Shown in pieces: positions 9,590-17,210 of a stretch of DNA of 64,000 nucleotides. Position 1 is the stretch's first letter. Every line of letters starts with the position of its first letter. The stretch is taken from NCBI RefSeq assembly GCF_001429295.1, contig NZ_LMJL01000012.1:886598-950597 (forward strand). Direction: 5' to 3'. The notes under the pieces are model-generated. The model saw only the letters and a program-made list of their open reading frames with translations, did not search any database and was not told the origin of the DNA. Both the position numbers and the translations under genes were made by a program. The stretch comes from Flavobacterium sp. Root935 (GTDB taxonomy: Bacteria; Bacteroidota; Bacteroidia; Flavobacteriales; Flavobacteriaceae).

Positions 9590-10615
9590 ATGAAAATATT
9601 AGCTAAAATAGATAATGTTAAAAACAACATTTGGAATATAGATAATAATATAATTATCCTAAAAGATAACACATTAATTAATCTAGATACTAAAAGAGAA
9701 TTAAATTATAAAAACGATGTTATTAGATGTTTTTACAGCAATAACTATATATATTTTATAAAAAAAAATGAGTTAGTCCTGTTAAATGTTGATTTCACCA
9801 TTGTAAATACAATAAATCAAAGTAATGCAACAGGTTTAAGTATTTTCGATGAGAATAATTATGTGATTTGGTTTGAAAATGAAGATGGTGATGAATACTA
9901 TAGTTTTTATAAGGAAAATAATGCAGAGGGAACTGCAGATTCTTTTTTTGGAAAATTTTTAGATATTAGTTATAGTTATAGATTTAAAAAAAGAAAAGAA
10001 CGAAGCTCATTTGTACTTTCTAATTTATTAAATACTAATACATATTTTGAATATAAATGTGAACCACATGAAGAGATTGCGGGAGATATAATTAAATATA
10101 AAGGAATTTTAACTTTTTATACAAGAGAGATTGAAAAAGAGTTATATGATTCTAAGTATTGGATTAATGTACTGGATATTAAAACACGGCAAATAATTTA
10201 TAAAATTCTTGTTGAGCATTATGGAGCTAATTTTAATTACAAAAAAGGGCAATTTGTCTCCATACAAGCAACAAATCAAAACAATAAAATAGTAAAAAGT
10301 TATGAAATTTTAAATATCAATAATGGCGTAATTCAAAGGGATAATTTCAAATTCAATGAAGAAATGTTTTCAGTAGGTACGGCAGTCCAATACATTGACA
10401 ACAATAAATTATATTTTGTGGATAATGTATATTCTTACGAAGAACAAAAGAAAAAGTCTCCAAAAATTGGTTGTTTTAATGTAGAAACAAAGCAAATAGA
10501 CTTTTTTGAAGAATTAAAAGAAGCAGAAGGTTTTTCAATAAATCAAATTATAAGCAAAAACGATTTAATATATGTAAAAACTGATAATAATGAAGTGTTT
10601 ACTCTAAAAATTTAA
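9590..10615 (+). CDS. Unrecognised cytoplasmic protein, candidate immunity protein
   Basis: 341 residues; the ATG begins at the base after the stop of the giant upstream protein, so translation is probably coupled. No signal peptide or membrane segment, hence likely cytoplasmic. Repeated short strand-rich blocks (NIWNID..IIILKDNTLINLD, NNKLYFVDNV, NDLIYVKTDNNEVFTL) suggest a beta-propeller-like fold. Base composition is strikingly AT-rich with many ATA and AAT codons compared with the housekeeping genes, which suggests horizontal acquisition. I know no homologous family. Position directly after a putative nuclease-toxin tail makes an immunity role the leading hypothesis; an accessory or orphan gene is the alternative. 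Confidence 0.65.
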   Translation: MKILAKIDNVKNNIWNIDNNIIILKDNTLINLDTKRELNYKNDVIRCFYSNNYIYFIKKNELVLLNVDFTIVNTINQSNATGLSIFDENNYVIWFENEDGDEYYSFYKENNAEGTADSFFGKFLDISYSYRFKKRKERSSFVLSNLLNTNTYFEYKCEPHEEIAGDIIKYKGILTFYTREIEKELYDSKYWINVLDIKTRQIIYKILVEHYGANFNYKKGQFVSIQATNQNNKIVKSYEILNINNGVIQRDNFKFNEEMFSVGTAVQYIDNNKLYFVDNVYSYEEQKKKSPKIGCFNVETKQIDFFEELKEAEGFSINQIISKNDLIYVKTDNNEVFTLKI

Positions 10616-10634
10616 TTTTATTATAATTCAAATC

Positions 10635-10712
10635 ATGCAAACCTCAAAAATAACAAGATACGCCATAATATTACTAGTAGTTTTATTCGTAGTAATTAGC
10701 GTATTAAGCTAA
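10635..10712 (+). CDS. Tiny membrane peptide, degenerate paralogue of the 67-residue protein at 11943
   Basis: 25-codon frame starting MQTSK and continuing as one hydrophobic helix (IILLVVLFVVISVLS). The start and helix closely match the first 25 residues of the protein at 11943-12146 (MQTSKYTK..., ending SVISC), but the stop comes just where that protein has its lipobox Cys. It therefore lacks the lipid-attachment Cys and the whole PGQAKK tail. It is followed at once by a strong hairpin. It may be a truncated copy or a genuine micropeptide. Confidence 0.5.
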   Translation: MQTSKITRYAIILLVVLFVVISVLS

Positions 10713-10713
10713 A

Positions 10714-10750
10714 AATAAAGCCTTTTGAAATTCAGAAGGCTTTATTTTTT
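10714..10750. terminator. Bidirectional terminator
   Basis: Near-perfect inverted repeat with arms AATAAAGCCTTTTGAA and TTCAGAAGGCTTTATT followed by a T-run on the plus strand and preceded by an A-run. It sits between the convergent micropeptide and LamG gene and can serve both. Confidence 0.85.
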
Positions 10751-10762
10751 TGAATATGTAAC

Positions 10763-11671
10763 TTATTTTTTTGGAGAACCATTTGTAACCTTAATCAAAT
10801 AAGTTCCTTCGGGTAGATCGGCAATATTAGATCCGTTGGAGTCCATTATTTTTTTGCCTTGTGAGAAAACCTCAATATTTTTTCCACCTCTATTGGTTTC
10901 ATTTGAAGAAGAAGCAACAACAATAGGAGCTGGTGACTTTACAGGTGTAGGTGTTGTTTTCTTTACTGTGTTAGCAACAGGCGAGGCTTGTGCTGGAGCA
11001 GCAATAGCAGCAGTTGCTTTAGAGCTGTTATAGGCTTCCCTAACCTGCTCATCTGTCATAGCAACAGTATATAATCTAAGATCGTCAATATCTGCATTGA
11101 TACTTGTTGCGGTATTTAATTTTCCTATATTTAAAATATAACCCTTTGCCGAACGCTGAATTCCTTCAACAGATTTTAATAATTCTCCATTACGGTAAAT
11201 TTTAGAGACATTTCCATCATAGGTTATGCTATAGAAATACCAAGTTTCCTTTGCGAGCGGTACAGAAACTACAACATTATTGGCATCTCCCCAGCCAACT
11301 AAACTTAGATCCGAATTACCTGAAACTGCTGGCTGCTGTATTAATCCGAAATACTGTCCATTTGCTGCAGCCCCATATCCTAAAATATAATTGGCTGCAG
11401 TTACAGCATTAAATTTCACCCATACAGATATCGTCTTTGGCTTATTATCCTGCGGAAGATCGCCCACCACAGCCTGATACGCTTTATTCGTAAGACGTAA
11501 AGCACTTTTAGGACTTCCCATTCTGTCATTTACAAAAACAGGGGCACCTAAAAACGAAACTGAATTATCTGCACTATTTAAATTTCCGTTGAAATTAAAT
11601 TCCTGAACCGGGTTTTGCGCGTTGGTATTTAAAAAACTTACAAACATTAAAGTGAGTAATATTTTTTTCAT
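10763..11671 (-). CDS. Secreted LamG-domain protein, copy 1
   Basis: 302 residues with a signal peptide ending NTNAQ (~19). Residues ~20-215 form a concanavalin-like/LamG jelly roll: F-N-F-N-G-N-L at the start, D-N-K-P-K-T-I-S-V-W-V-K-F in the middle and IDDLRLYTVAMTDEQV at the end, the usual LamG_3 pattern for carbohydrate or surface binding. After an Ala/Pro/Thr/Lys linker (~220-260) comes KNIEVFSQGKKI...LPEGTYLIKVTNG, which resembles the last half of a type A T9SS sorting domain but lacks the usual YPNP opening. It is paralogous along its full length to the protein at 12258-13175. Partner ligand unknown. Confidence 0.85.
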   Translation of the reverse strand: MKKILLTLMFVSFLNTNAQNPVQEFNFNGNLNSADNSVSFLGAPVFVNDRMGSPKSALRLTNKAYQAVVGDLPQDNKPKTISVWVKFNAVTAANYILGYGAAANGQYFGLIQQPAVSGNSDLSLVGWGDANNVVVSVPLAKETWYFYSITYDGNVSKIYRNGELLKSVEGIQRSAKGYILNIGKLNTATSINADIDDLRLYTVAMTDEQVREAYNSSKATAAIAAPAQASPVANTVKKTTPTPVKSPAPIVVASSSNETNRGGKNIEVFSQGKKIMDSNGSNIADLPEGTYLIKVTNGSPKK

Positions 11672-11942
11672 ATGTATAGATTTTTTTCAGAATATTTAAT
11701 TTGAGACAAAACTTGGATGACAGCTATCTAAATGACCAGATTGTGCAATTTCAAGTTTCATTTATTTTTTTTTATAAATTTTGTTAAAACTATAAATTTA
11801 ATTCAGCATCACCAAACAATTCCTACATACAAATAAAGAATTCTCACAAAATAAAAGAACAAACATTGATAAACATTATTCCTATATTCTATTTTAAAAA
11901 ATTATATTTGCCAGTAATAAATCTAATTATCAATAATTCAAT

Positions 11943-12146
11943 ATGCAGACATCGAAATACACTAAAATTGCAGTAATAGCTTTGGTACTACTATTTTTAG
12001 TCTTAAGCGTTATCAGCTGTAGTACTCATGTTCATACTACTTCGCAAGCACCAACAAGTAAAAAAATACCACCAGGACAAGCCAAAAAAGCTTCAGGAAG
12101 CAAAAGTGCAAAAGCGTATGCTCCAGGCCAGCAAAAAAAGTATTAA
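11943..12146 (+). CDS. Small lipoprotein with PGQAKK / PGQQKK tail
   Basis: 67 residues: MQTSK, a hydrophobic helix, then the lipobox VISC (Cys26) and a short basic tail containing KKIPPGQAKK and KSAKAYAPGQQKK. Small Bacteroidota proteins with this tail are, from memory, sometimes labelled quinol oxidase subunit 4-like; nothing here proves a link with an oxidase. Upstream TATATTTG at 11903-11910 matches the -7 element TAnnTTTG. A perfect 14-bp hairpin follows. It forms one half of a duplicated unit with the adjacent LamG gene. Confidence 0.75.
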   Translation: MQTSKYTKIAVIALVLLFLVLSVISCSTHVHTTSQAPTSKKIPPGQAKKASGSKSAKAYAPGQQKKY

Positions 12147-12151
12147 ATGAT

Positions 12152-12185
12152 AAAAGCCTTTTGAGATACCTCAAAAGGCTTTTTC
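12152..12185. terminator. Bidirectional terminator
   Basis: Perfect 14-bp inverted repeat (AAAAGCCTTTTGAG / CTCAAAAGGCTTTT, 4-nt loop) with flanking A and T runs, between the convergent small lipoprotein and LamG genes. Shares the AAAGCCTTTTGA core with the hairpin at 10714. Confidence 0.92.
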
Positions 12186-12257
12186 CGTACTATTTCAAAA
12201 AATTAATTGCTTGCGCAATGTAAAAAATAACTAATATTAAAAACTAAGTAAAGACTA

Positions 12258-13175
12258 TTATTTTGAAGTGATTTTTTTGGATGGAGCATTTGTAATTTTT
12301 AATAAATAAGTTCCCTCAGGCAAATCATTAATATTCATTGCATTGCTTCCCACTATTTTTTGACCTTGCGAATAAACCTCAATATTTTTAGTTGTTCCAT
12401 TAACATCACTCGATGTTATAATTGTTCCGCCTGCCAATTTACCTGACGTCTTCCCTTTTGTTGCAACAGTTTTTGAAGTTTTCATTTCCAATGCTGGTTC
12501 TGAAGCAATTACAACAACTGGTTTTTCTTTTTCATACAATTCACTAACCTGTTCTGGCGTCAAAGCAACATCATAAATCTTTAAATCGTCTACATCTGCA
12601 TTGATTCCGATAGTGGTATTAATTTCGCCCAATCTAAAAATATTTCCTTTTGTAGATCGTGTCATGCCTTCTAAATATTTTAATAACTTTCCGTCACGGT
12701 ATATTCTCGATGTTGTTCCTTCATACGTAATTGTATAATTGTACCAGACATATTTTTCTAGTGGAGTAGAAACTATAACATCATTAGAAGCTCCCCAAGC
12801 AGCTAAACTTAAGTCTGAGTTAGAAGAAGCAGTTCCTTGCTGTAATAAACCACAATATTGGGCGTTATAAGCATTACCATAGCCCCAAATATAATTAGCA
12901 TTAGAAATATCGTTGAATTTAACCCAAATGCTAATTGTTCTAGCGCTCTTACCTTGAGGTAGATTATCGATTACGGCTTCTAAAGCTTTATTAGTTAATC
13001 TTTGGGCTCCTTTGACCTCACCTGCTCTATCGGCAACGAAATTATCAATTCCCATAAAAGAAGTTGTATTTGCCGTATTATTCAAAGTACCATTAAAGCT
13101 AAATTCCTGAATCGGTGTTTGTGCATTTATATTTAAATAACTTACAAACAAGAATGTTAGTAGAAATTTTTTCAT
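12258..13175 (-). CDS. Secreted LamG-domain protein, copy 2
   Basis: 305 residues, paralogous to the protein at 10763-11671 from signal peptide to C-terminus. Signal peptide ends NINAQ. The LamG fold spans ~20-215 (F-S-F-N-G-T-L, ARTISIWVKFND, DVDDLKIYDVALTPEQV). The linker is Lys/Thr-rich. The end (KNIEVYSQGQKI, then LPEGTYLLKITN) again resembles a truncated T9SS sorting domain and finishes with a basic SKKITSK. Secreted or surface-exposed; ligand unknown. The matched gene order with copy 1 points to tandem duplication. Confidence 0.85.
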   Translation of the reverse strand: MKKFLLTFLFVSYLNINAQTPIQEFSFNGTLNNTANTTSFMGIDNFVADRAGEVKGAQRLTNKALEAVIDNLPQGKSARTISIWVKFNDISNANYIWGYGNAYNAQYCGLLQQGTASSNSDLSLAAWGASNDVIVSTPLEKYVWYNYTITYEGTTSRIYRDGKLLKYLEGMTRSTKGNIFRLGEINTTIGINADVDDLKIYDVALTPEQVSELYEKEKPVVVIASEPALEMKTSKTVATKGKTSGKLAGGTIITSSDVNGTTKNIEVYSQGQKIVGSNAMNINDLPEGTYLLKITNAPSKKITSK

Positions 13176-13449
13176 AATAATAGATTTTAGGGATTAAATA
13201 ACTTATGTCATTTTAACACCACTAAACTAGATTATTACAAATGTGAGCGAAAATTTTTCCGACAACTTACCTAAATACTCGTTAAAATAACCAAATCTGA
13301 ACATTTTAACCGTCGAAATGTATTATTAAGTTTTCAATAAGATTAGCAAAATAACACTCATTATTTAATCAACTTAATAATTTCTTACGTATAAACACGG
13401 TATTTTAACAAATAATCTTTTTCACTTCTTATTTAGAAACCATAAAAAA
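13176..13449. other. AT-rich intergenic region
   Basis: About 275 bases between the LamG start and the terminator of the cysteine synthase-like gene. Apart from the likely leftward LamG promoter I see no gene, RNA or repeat. Confidence 0.5.
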
Positions 13450-13474
13450 ACTCCATTCGCAATACGAATGGAGT
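13450..13474 (-). terminator. Terminator of the cysteine synthase-like gene
   Basis: Perfect 10-bp stem ACTCCATTCG / CGAATGGAGT with a 5-nt loop; on the minus strand it is followed by a run of seven T. Confidence 0.9.
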
Positions 13475-13498
13475 CTGATATTTTAAAAAAGTAGTTAA

Positions 13499-14539
13499 TT
13501 ACTTTACGAATTCAATTTTTTGAGCTTCTTCCTCGTTAACACTATCAAAGAAACCTTGTTCGTTCATCCAGTCATCGCTGAATACTTTACTCATGTAACG
13601 TGAACCGTGATCTGGGAAAATTGCAATAATGTTGCTTTCTTTTGTAAACTCACCCTCTTCTGCATATTGTTTAATTGCCTGCATTACTGCTCCAGAAGTA
13701 TATCCAACAAATAAACCTTCTTTTCTAGTGATCTCTCTTGCAGAGTGAGCACTTTCTTCGTCAGTTACTTTCATGAATTTATCAATAATATCAAAATCTG
13801 TTGCCGATGGAATTAAGTTTTTACCTAAACCTTCAATACGATAAGGGTAAATCTCTTTGCTGTCAAATTCTCCTGTTTCATGGTATTTTTTTAATACTGA
13901 ACCAAAAGCATCAACTCCTAGAATTCTAATATTTGGATTTTTTTCTTTTAAGAATTTAGCAGTTCCTGAGATAGTTCCTCCTGTTCCGCTGCAAGCAACT
14001 AAGTGCGTTATTTGTCCTTTTGTCTGTTCCCAGATTTCTGGACCTGTAGTGTTGTAGTGTGCATCAATATTCAATTGGTTAAAATATTGATTAATGTAGA
14101 CTGATCCTTTTGTTTCTTCGTGTAAACGTTTTGCTACATTATAATATGATCTTTCATCATCTGCAGAAACGTGGGCCGGACAGACATACACTTTAGCTCC
14201 TAAACTTCGCAGCATGTCAATTTTATCTTTAGATGATTTTGAGCTTACTGCTAATATACAATTGTAACCTTTAATAATGCTTACCATCGCTAAACTAAAT
14301 CCTGTATTACCAGATGTTGTCTCTATAATGGTATCTCCCGGAGAAAGAATTCCTTTTTTCTCGGCTTCTTCAATAATATATAATGCTATTCTATCTTTTG
14401 AGGAATGACCTGGGTTGAAAGCTTCTACCTTTGCGTAGAAATTTCCTTCTAACTCTTCGGTGATTTTATTTAGCTTAATAAGCGGGGTGTTACCTATTAA
14501 CTCTAAAACATTATTATAAGCGGTTATTTCTTCTTTCAT
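13499..14539 (-). CDS. PLP-dependent cysteine synthase / cystathionine beta-synthase-like enzyme
   Basis: 346 residues from MKEEITAYNN; an ATG 60 bases further upstream is possible but would add a non-conserved leader. Fold-type II PLP enzyme: LIGNTPLIKL near residue 12, the PLP lysine in FNPGHSSKDR, the substrate loop TTSGNTG, and the phosphate loop GTGGTISG. It uses O-acetylserine (or serine) plus a sulfur donor to form cysteine or cystathionine. Unlike the CysM at 57334, it has HSSKDR instead of GSVKDR and no CBS tandem domain, so it is close to the catalytic core of cystathionine beta-synthase. TAAATTTG on the minus strand at 14588-14595 is a plausible -7 element. Which substrate it prefers cannot be told from sequence. 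Confidence 0.88.
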   Translation of the reverse strand: MKEEITAYNNVLELIGNTPLIKLNKITEELEGNFYAKVEAFNPGHSSKDRIALYIIEEAEKKGILSPGDTIIETTSGNTGFSLAMVSIIKGYNCILAVSSKSSKDKIDMLRSLGAKVYVCPAHVSADDERSYYNVAKRLHEETKGSVYINQYFNQLNIDAHYNTTGPEIWEQTKGQITHLVACSGTGGTISGTAKFLKEKNPNIRILGVDAFGSVLKKYHETGEFDSKEIYPYRIEGLGKNLIPSATDFDIIDKFMKVTDEESAHSAREITRKEGLFVGYTSGAVMQAIKQYAEEGEFTKESNIIAIFPDHGSRYMSKVFSDDWMNEQGFFDSVNEEEAQKIEFVK

Positions 14540-14610
14540 AAAAAAATAGTTAATCAAAGGCCTTTTTAAATTAACCTTGATAGGTTGCAAATTTAACAAA
14601 AAATTTCTAA

Positions 14611-16671
14611 TTAGCTTTTAATTTTTTCTAAATCTAATAAAAAACTAAATTCTTTTGCTAAGTCTTTTAAAGCCTCAAAACGTCCCGAAGCCCCGCCATG
14701 ACCTGCATCCATATTGGTATCTAAGAACAAAAGTTTATCATTTGTTTTTAAATCTCTCAATTTTGCAACCCATTTAGCTGGCTCCCAATATTGTACCTGC
14801 GAATCGTGTAAGCCGGTAGAAACATACATATTAGGATATTCTTGCGCTTTTACATTATCGTATGGTGAATACGATAACATATAATCGTAATATTTTTTGT
14901 TGTTTGGGTTACCCCATTCATCATACTCTCCAGTTGTAAGCGGAATACTGTCATCCAGCATCGTTGTAATTACATCTACAAAAGGCACCTGAGCTATGAC
15001 TCCATTATATAATTCAGGGGCTTCATTTACAATAACTCCCATTAATAATCCGCCGGCAGATCCTCCCTCCGCATATAAATGTTCAGGAGAAGTATACTTT
15101 TGGTCTATTACAAATTTAGAGCAATCGATGAAATCTGTAAAGGTATTTTTCTTTTTTAACAGTTTTCCGTCCTCATACCATTGCCTTCCCAAGTCCTCTC
15201 CTCCTCTAATATGCGCAATAGCGTAAATAAATCCGCGGTCTAGAAGCGACAATCTTGTAGAAGAAAAATAAGTATCCATTGTAATTCCGTATGAACCATA
15301 AGCATACAGTAATAAAGGATTTTTACCATTTTTCTCCAGTCCTTTTCTGTAAACCATCGAAATTGGTACTTTTACACCATCTCTAGCCGTTGCCCAAACT
15401 CTTTCTTCTATGTAATTATTTTTATCAAATTTTCCTCCTAGAACCTCTTGTTCTTTTAAGACTTCCTTGGTTTTAGTCTTCATATTAAAATCAATTACAG
15501 AAGACGGCGTTGCCAATGACTGATAACTGTAACGTAAAATATCCGTATCAAAATCAACATTGGTTGTTGTATACGCATTGTATGTTTCGCTGCCAAAAGG
15601 AAGATAATAATCAGGCTCATCATTCCACGGCATAATTCGAATATGATTTAATCCATTCGAACGTTCTTCTACAACTAAATAGTTTTTAAAGATCTCGATA
15701 TCTTCCAACAAAACATCTTCTCTATGCGGAATAAGATCTACCCAATTTTTCTTTCCGGTCTTGTTTTCAGGCGTTTTCATCAACTTAAAATTGGTCGCTT
15801 TATCCTTGTTGGTCAAAATATAAAACGAATCCTCGTAATGAGAAATACTGTATTCTAATCCGCGAACACGAGGTTGGAAAACAGTAAATTCTCCATCCGG
15901 ATTATTAGAATTAAGGATTCTGTATTCTGTTGTCAAGGTACTCCCAGAACCAATAACAATGTATTTTCTTGATTTTTCTTTACTGATCGACACATTAAAA
16001 GTATCATCAACTTCATCAAAAACCAAAACATCATTTTCAGATACTGTATTTAATTTATGTTTAAAAACTTTATCTGCCCTTAGCGTTACTTGATCTTGTC
16101 GTACGTAAAAAATGGTATTGTTGTCGTTTGCCCAAACAGAAGCCCCAGTAACACTTTCTATTTTATCTGCTAAAATTTCACCTGTTTCTAAGTTTTTAAT
16201 TTGAATGGTATAAATTCTTCTTCCAACAATATCTACTCCAAAACTGGCAAATTTATTGTCGGGACTAATACTTAAACCTCCTAATTTGAAATACGCATGT
16301 CCTTTTGCCATTTCGTTGCAATTGAACAGAATTTCTTCCTCTGCAGAAAGACTTCCTTTTTTTCTTGCAAAAATTGGATAATCCTGCCCTGTTTCAAAAC
16401 GAGTAATGTAGAAGTATCCATTATAGAAATAAGGAACTGAAGAATCATCTTCTTTAATTCTTGCTTTCATTTCTTCAAATAGACTATCTCTTAAATTTTG
16501 AGTATGAGAAGTCATATTCTCGTAATAAGAATTCTCTTGATTTAAATAATCAATTACCTCTGGATTTTCTCTGTCGTTAAGCCAGAAATAGTTGTCAATT
16601 CTAGATTCTTTATGTTTTTTTAATGTTTTTGGAATTATTTTGGCCTTTGGAGCCGATATATCATTTTGCAT
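14611..16671 (-). CDS. ptrB: Oligopeptidase B / prolyl oligopeptidase-family serine peptidase (S9A)
   Basis: 686 residues, the normal size for oligopeptidase B, with no signal peptide. The N-terminal ~400 residues form the beta-propeller lid, starting with YFWLNDRENPEVIDYL. The C-terminal alpha/beta hydrolase has the nucleophile in EGGSAGG (Ser538), Asp623 in LHDSQV and His658 in DAGHGG; YGSYG and HIRGGEDLG precede it. It cleaves small peptides after basic residues in the cytoplasm. It has a promoter at 16703-16731, divergent from ybaB. The clear catalytic triad makes the family call firm. Confidence 0.93.
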   Translation of the reverse strand: MQNDISAPKAKIIPKTLKKHKESRIDNYFWLNDRENPEVIDYLNQENSYYENMTSHTQNLRDSLFEEMKARIKEDDSSVPYFYNGYFYITRFETGQDYPIFARKKGSLSAEEEILFNCNEMAKGHAYFKLGGLSISPDNKFASFGVDIVGRRIYTIQIKNLETGEILADKIESVTGASVWANDNNTIFYVRQDQVTLRADKVFKHKLNTVSENDVLVFDEVDDTFNVSISKEKSRKYIVIGSGSTLTTEYRILNSNNPDGEFTVFQPRVRGLEYSISHYEDSFYILTNKDKATNFKLMKTPENKTGKKNWVDLIPHREDVLLEDIEIFKNYLVVEERSNGLNHIRIMPWNDEPDYYLPFGSETYNAYTTTNVDFDTDILRYSYQSLATPSSVIDFNMKTKTKEVLKEQEVLGGKFDKNNYIEERVWATARDGVKVPISMVYRKGLEKNGKNPLLLYAYGSYGITMDTYFSSTRLSLLDRGFIYAIAHIRGGEDLGRQWYEDGKLLKKKNTFTDFIDCSKFVIDQKYTSPEHLYAEGGSAGGLLMGVIVNEAPELYNGVIAQVPFVDVITTMLDDSIPLTTGEYDEWGNPNNKKYYDYMLSYSPYDNVKAQEYPNMYVSTGLHDSQVQYWEPAKWVAKLRDLKTNDKLLFLDTNMDAGHGGASGRFEALKDLAKEFSFLLDLEKIKS

Positions 16672-16702
16672 TGAATTAGCATTAATTTTTAATATGAAGA
16701 CG

Positions 16703-16731
16703 CAAAAATACTACAAACACAACAGAACAAA
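16703..16731 (-). promoter_or_regulatory. Predicted promoter of ptrB
   Basis: On the minus strand: TTTG (16731-16728), a 17-bp spacer, then TATTTTTG (16710-16703), matching the Bacteroidota -33/-7 form. It lies 32 bp before the start codon. Confidence 0.55.
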
Positions 16732-16756
16732 ATTAATTTTTTCATAAAATATTCTA

Positions 16757-16786
16757 TTGAATTAACACAGCAATATACTAATTTTG
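16757..16786 (+). promoter_or_regulatory. Predicted promoter of ybaB
   Basis: TTG (16757-16759), 19-bp spacer, TAATTTTG (16779-16786), a close match to TTTG-N19-TAnnTTTG; the -7 box ends 28 bases before the ybaB ATG. Confidence 0.65.
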
Positions 16787-16814
16787 TCTGTAATAATTTA
16801 AAAAATCAACAAAA

Positions 16815-17135
16815 ATGGATTTAATGGGAATGATGGGCAAACTTAAAGAAACCCAGCAAAAAATTGAAGATACAAAAAAGCGTTTAGATACTGTTTTGAT
16901 TGATGAACAAAGCGCTGACGGATTATTGAAAATTACTATTACAGCTAGCAGAAAGATAAAATCGATCTCTATTGATGATTCTTTGTTTGAAGATAAAGAA
17001 CAACTAGAAGATTATTTGATTGTTACACTAAACAAAGCAATCGAAAAAGCTACAAATGTTAACGAAAGAGAATTAGACGCAGTTGCCAGAATGGATATGC
17101 CTTCTATTCCTGGAATGGATAATTTGTTTAAATAA
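16815..17135 (+). CDS. ybaB: YbaB/EbfC-family nucleoid-associated protein
   Basis: 106 residues. Matches the family plan: N-terminal helix GMMGKLKETQQKIEDTKKRL, a central beta sheet (LLKITITASRKIKSISID), then a C-terminal helix with ATNVNERELDAVA and a Met/Pro-rich end. Such proteins are small dimers that bind DNA and shape the nucleoid. Here it is not next to dnaX/recR as in gammaproteobacteria but stands alone with its own promoter and terminator. Confidence 0.92.
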   Translation: MDLMGMMGKLKETQQKIEDTKKRLDTVLIDEQSADGLLKITITASRKIKSISIDDSLFEDKEQLEDYLIVTLNKAIEKATNVNERELDAVARMDMPSIPGMDNLFK

Positions 17136-17147
17136 TATTATATCAAT

Positions 17148-17197
17148 AATGAGTTATGCAGTTATACAATCTATCAATAACTCATAACTCATTTTCT
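17148..17197 (+). terminator. Terminator after ybaB
   Basis: Perfect 11-bp inverted repeat AATGAGTTATG / CATAACTCATT followed by TTTT. The right arm region also repeats ATAACTC twice. Confidence 0.65.
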
Positions 17198-17210
17198 AAT
17201 TAACTACAGA

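Noticed and set aside
9070..9672. 200-codon minus-strand frame across the toxin tail and immunity start
   Set aside because: Shadow of the sense frame; the toxin-like D...ExK pattern and abutting start on the plus strand explain the region better.
13176..13498. Possible small RNA gene
   Set aside because: Only AT-rich sequence and one clear terminator for the neighbouring gene; nothing else supports an RNA.
17181..17197. Short ATAACTC direct repeat as an attachment site
   Set aside because: It is the arm of the ybaB terminator; no integrase or second copy nearby.
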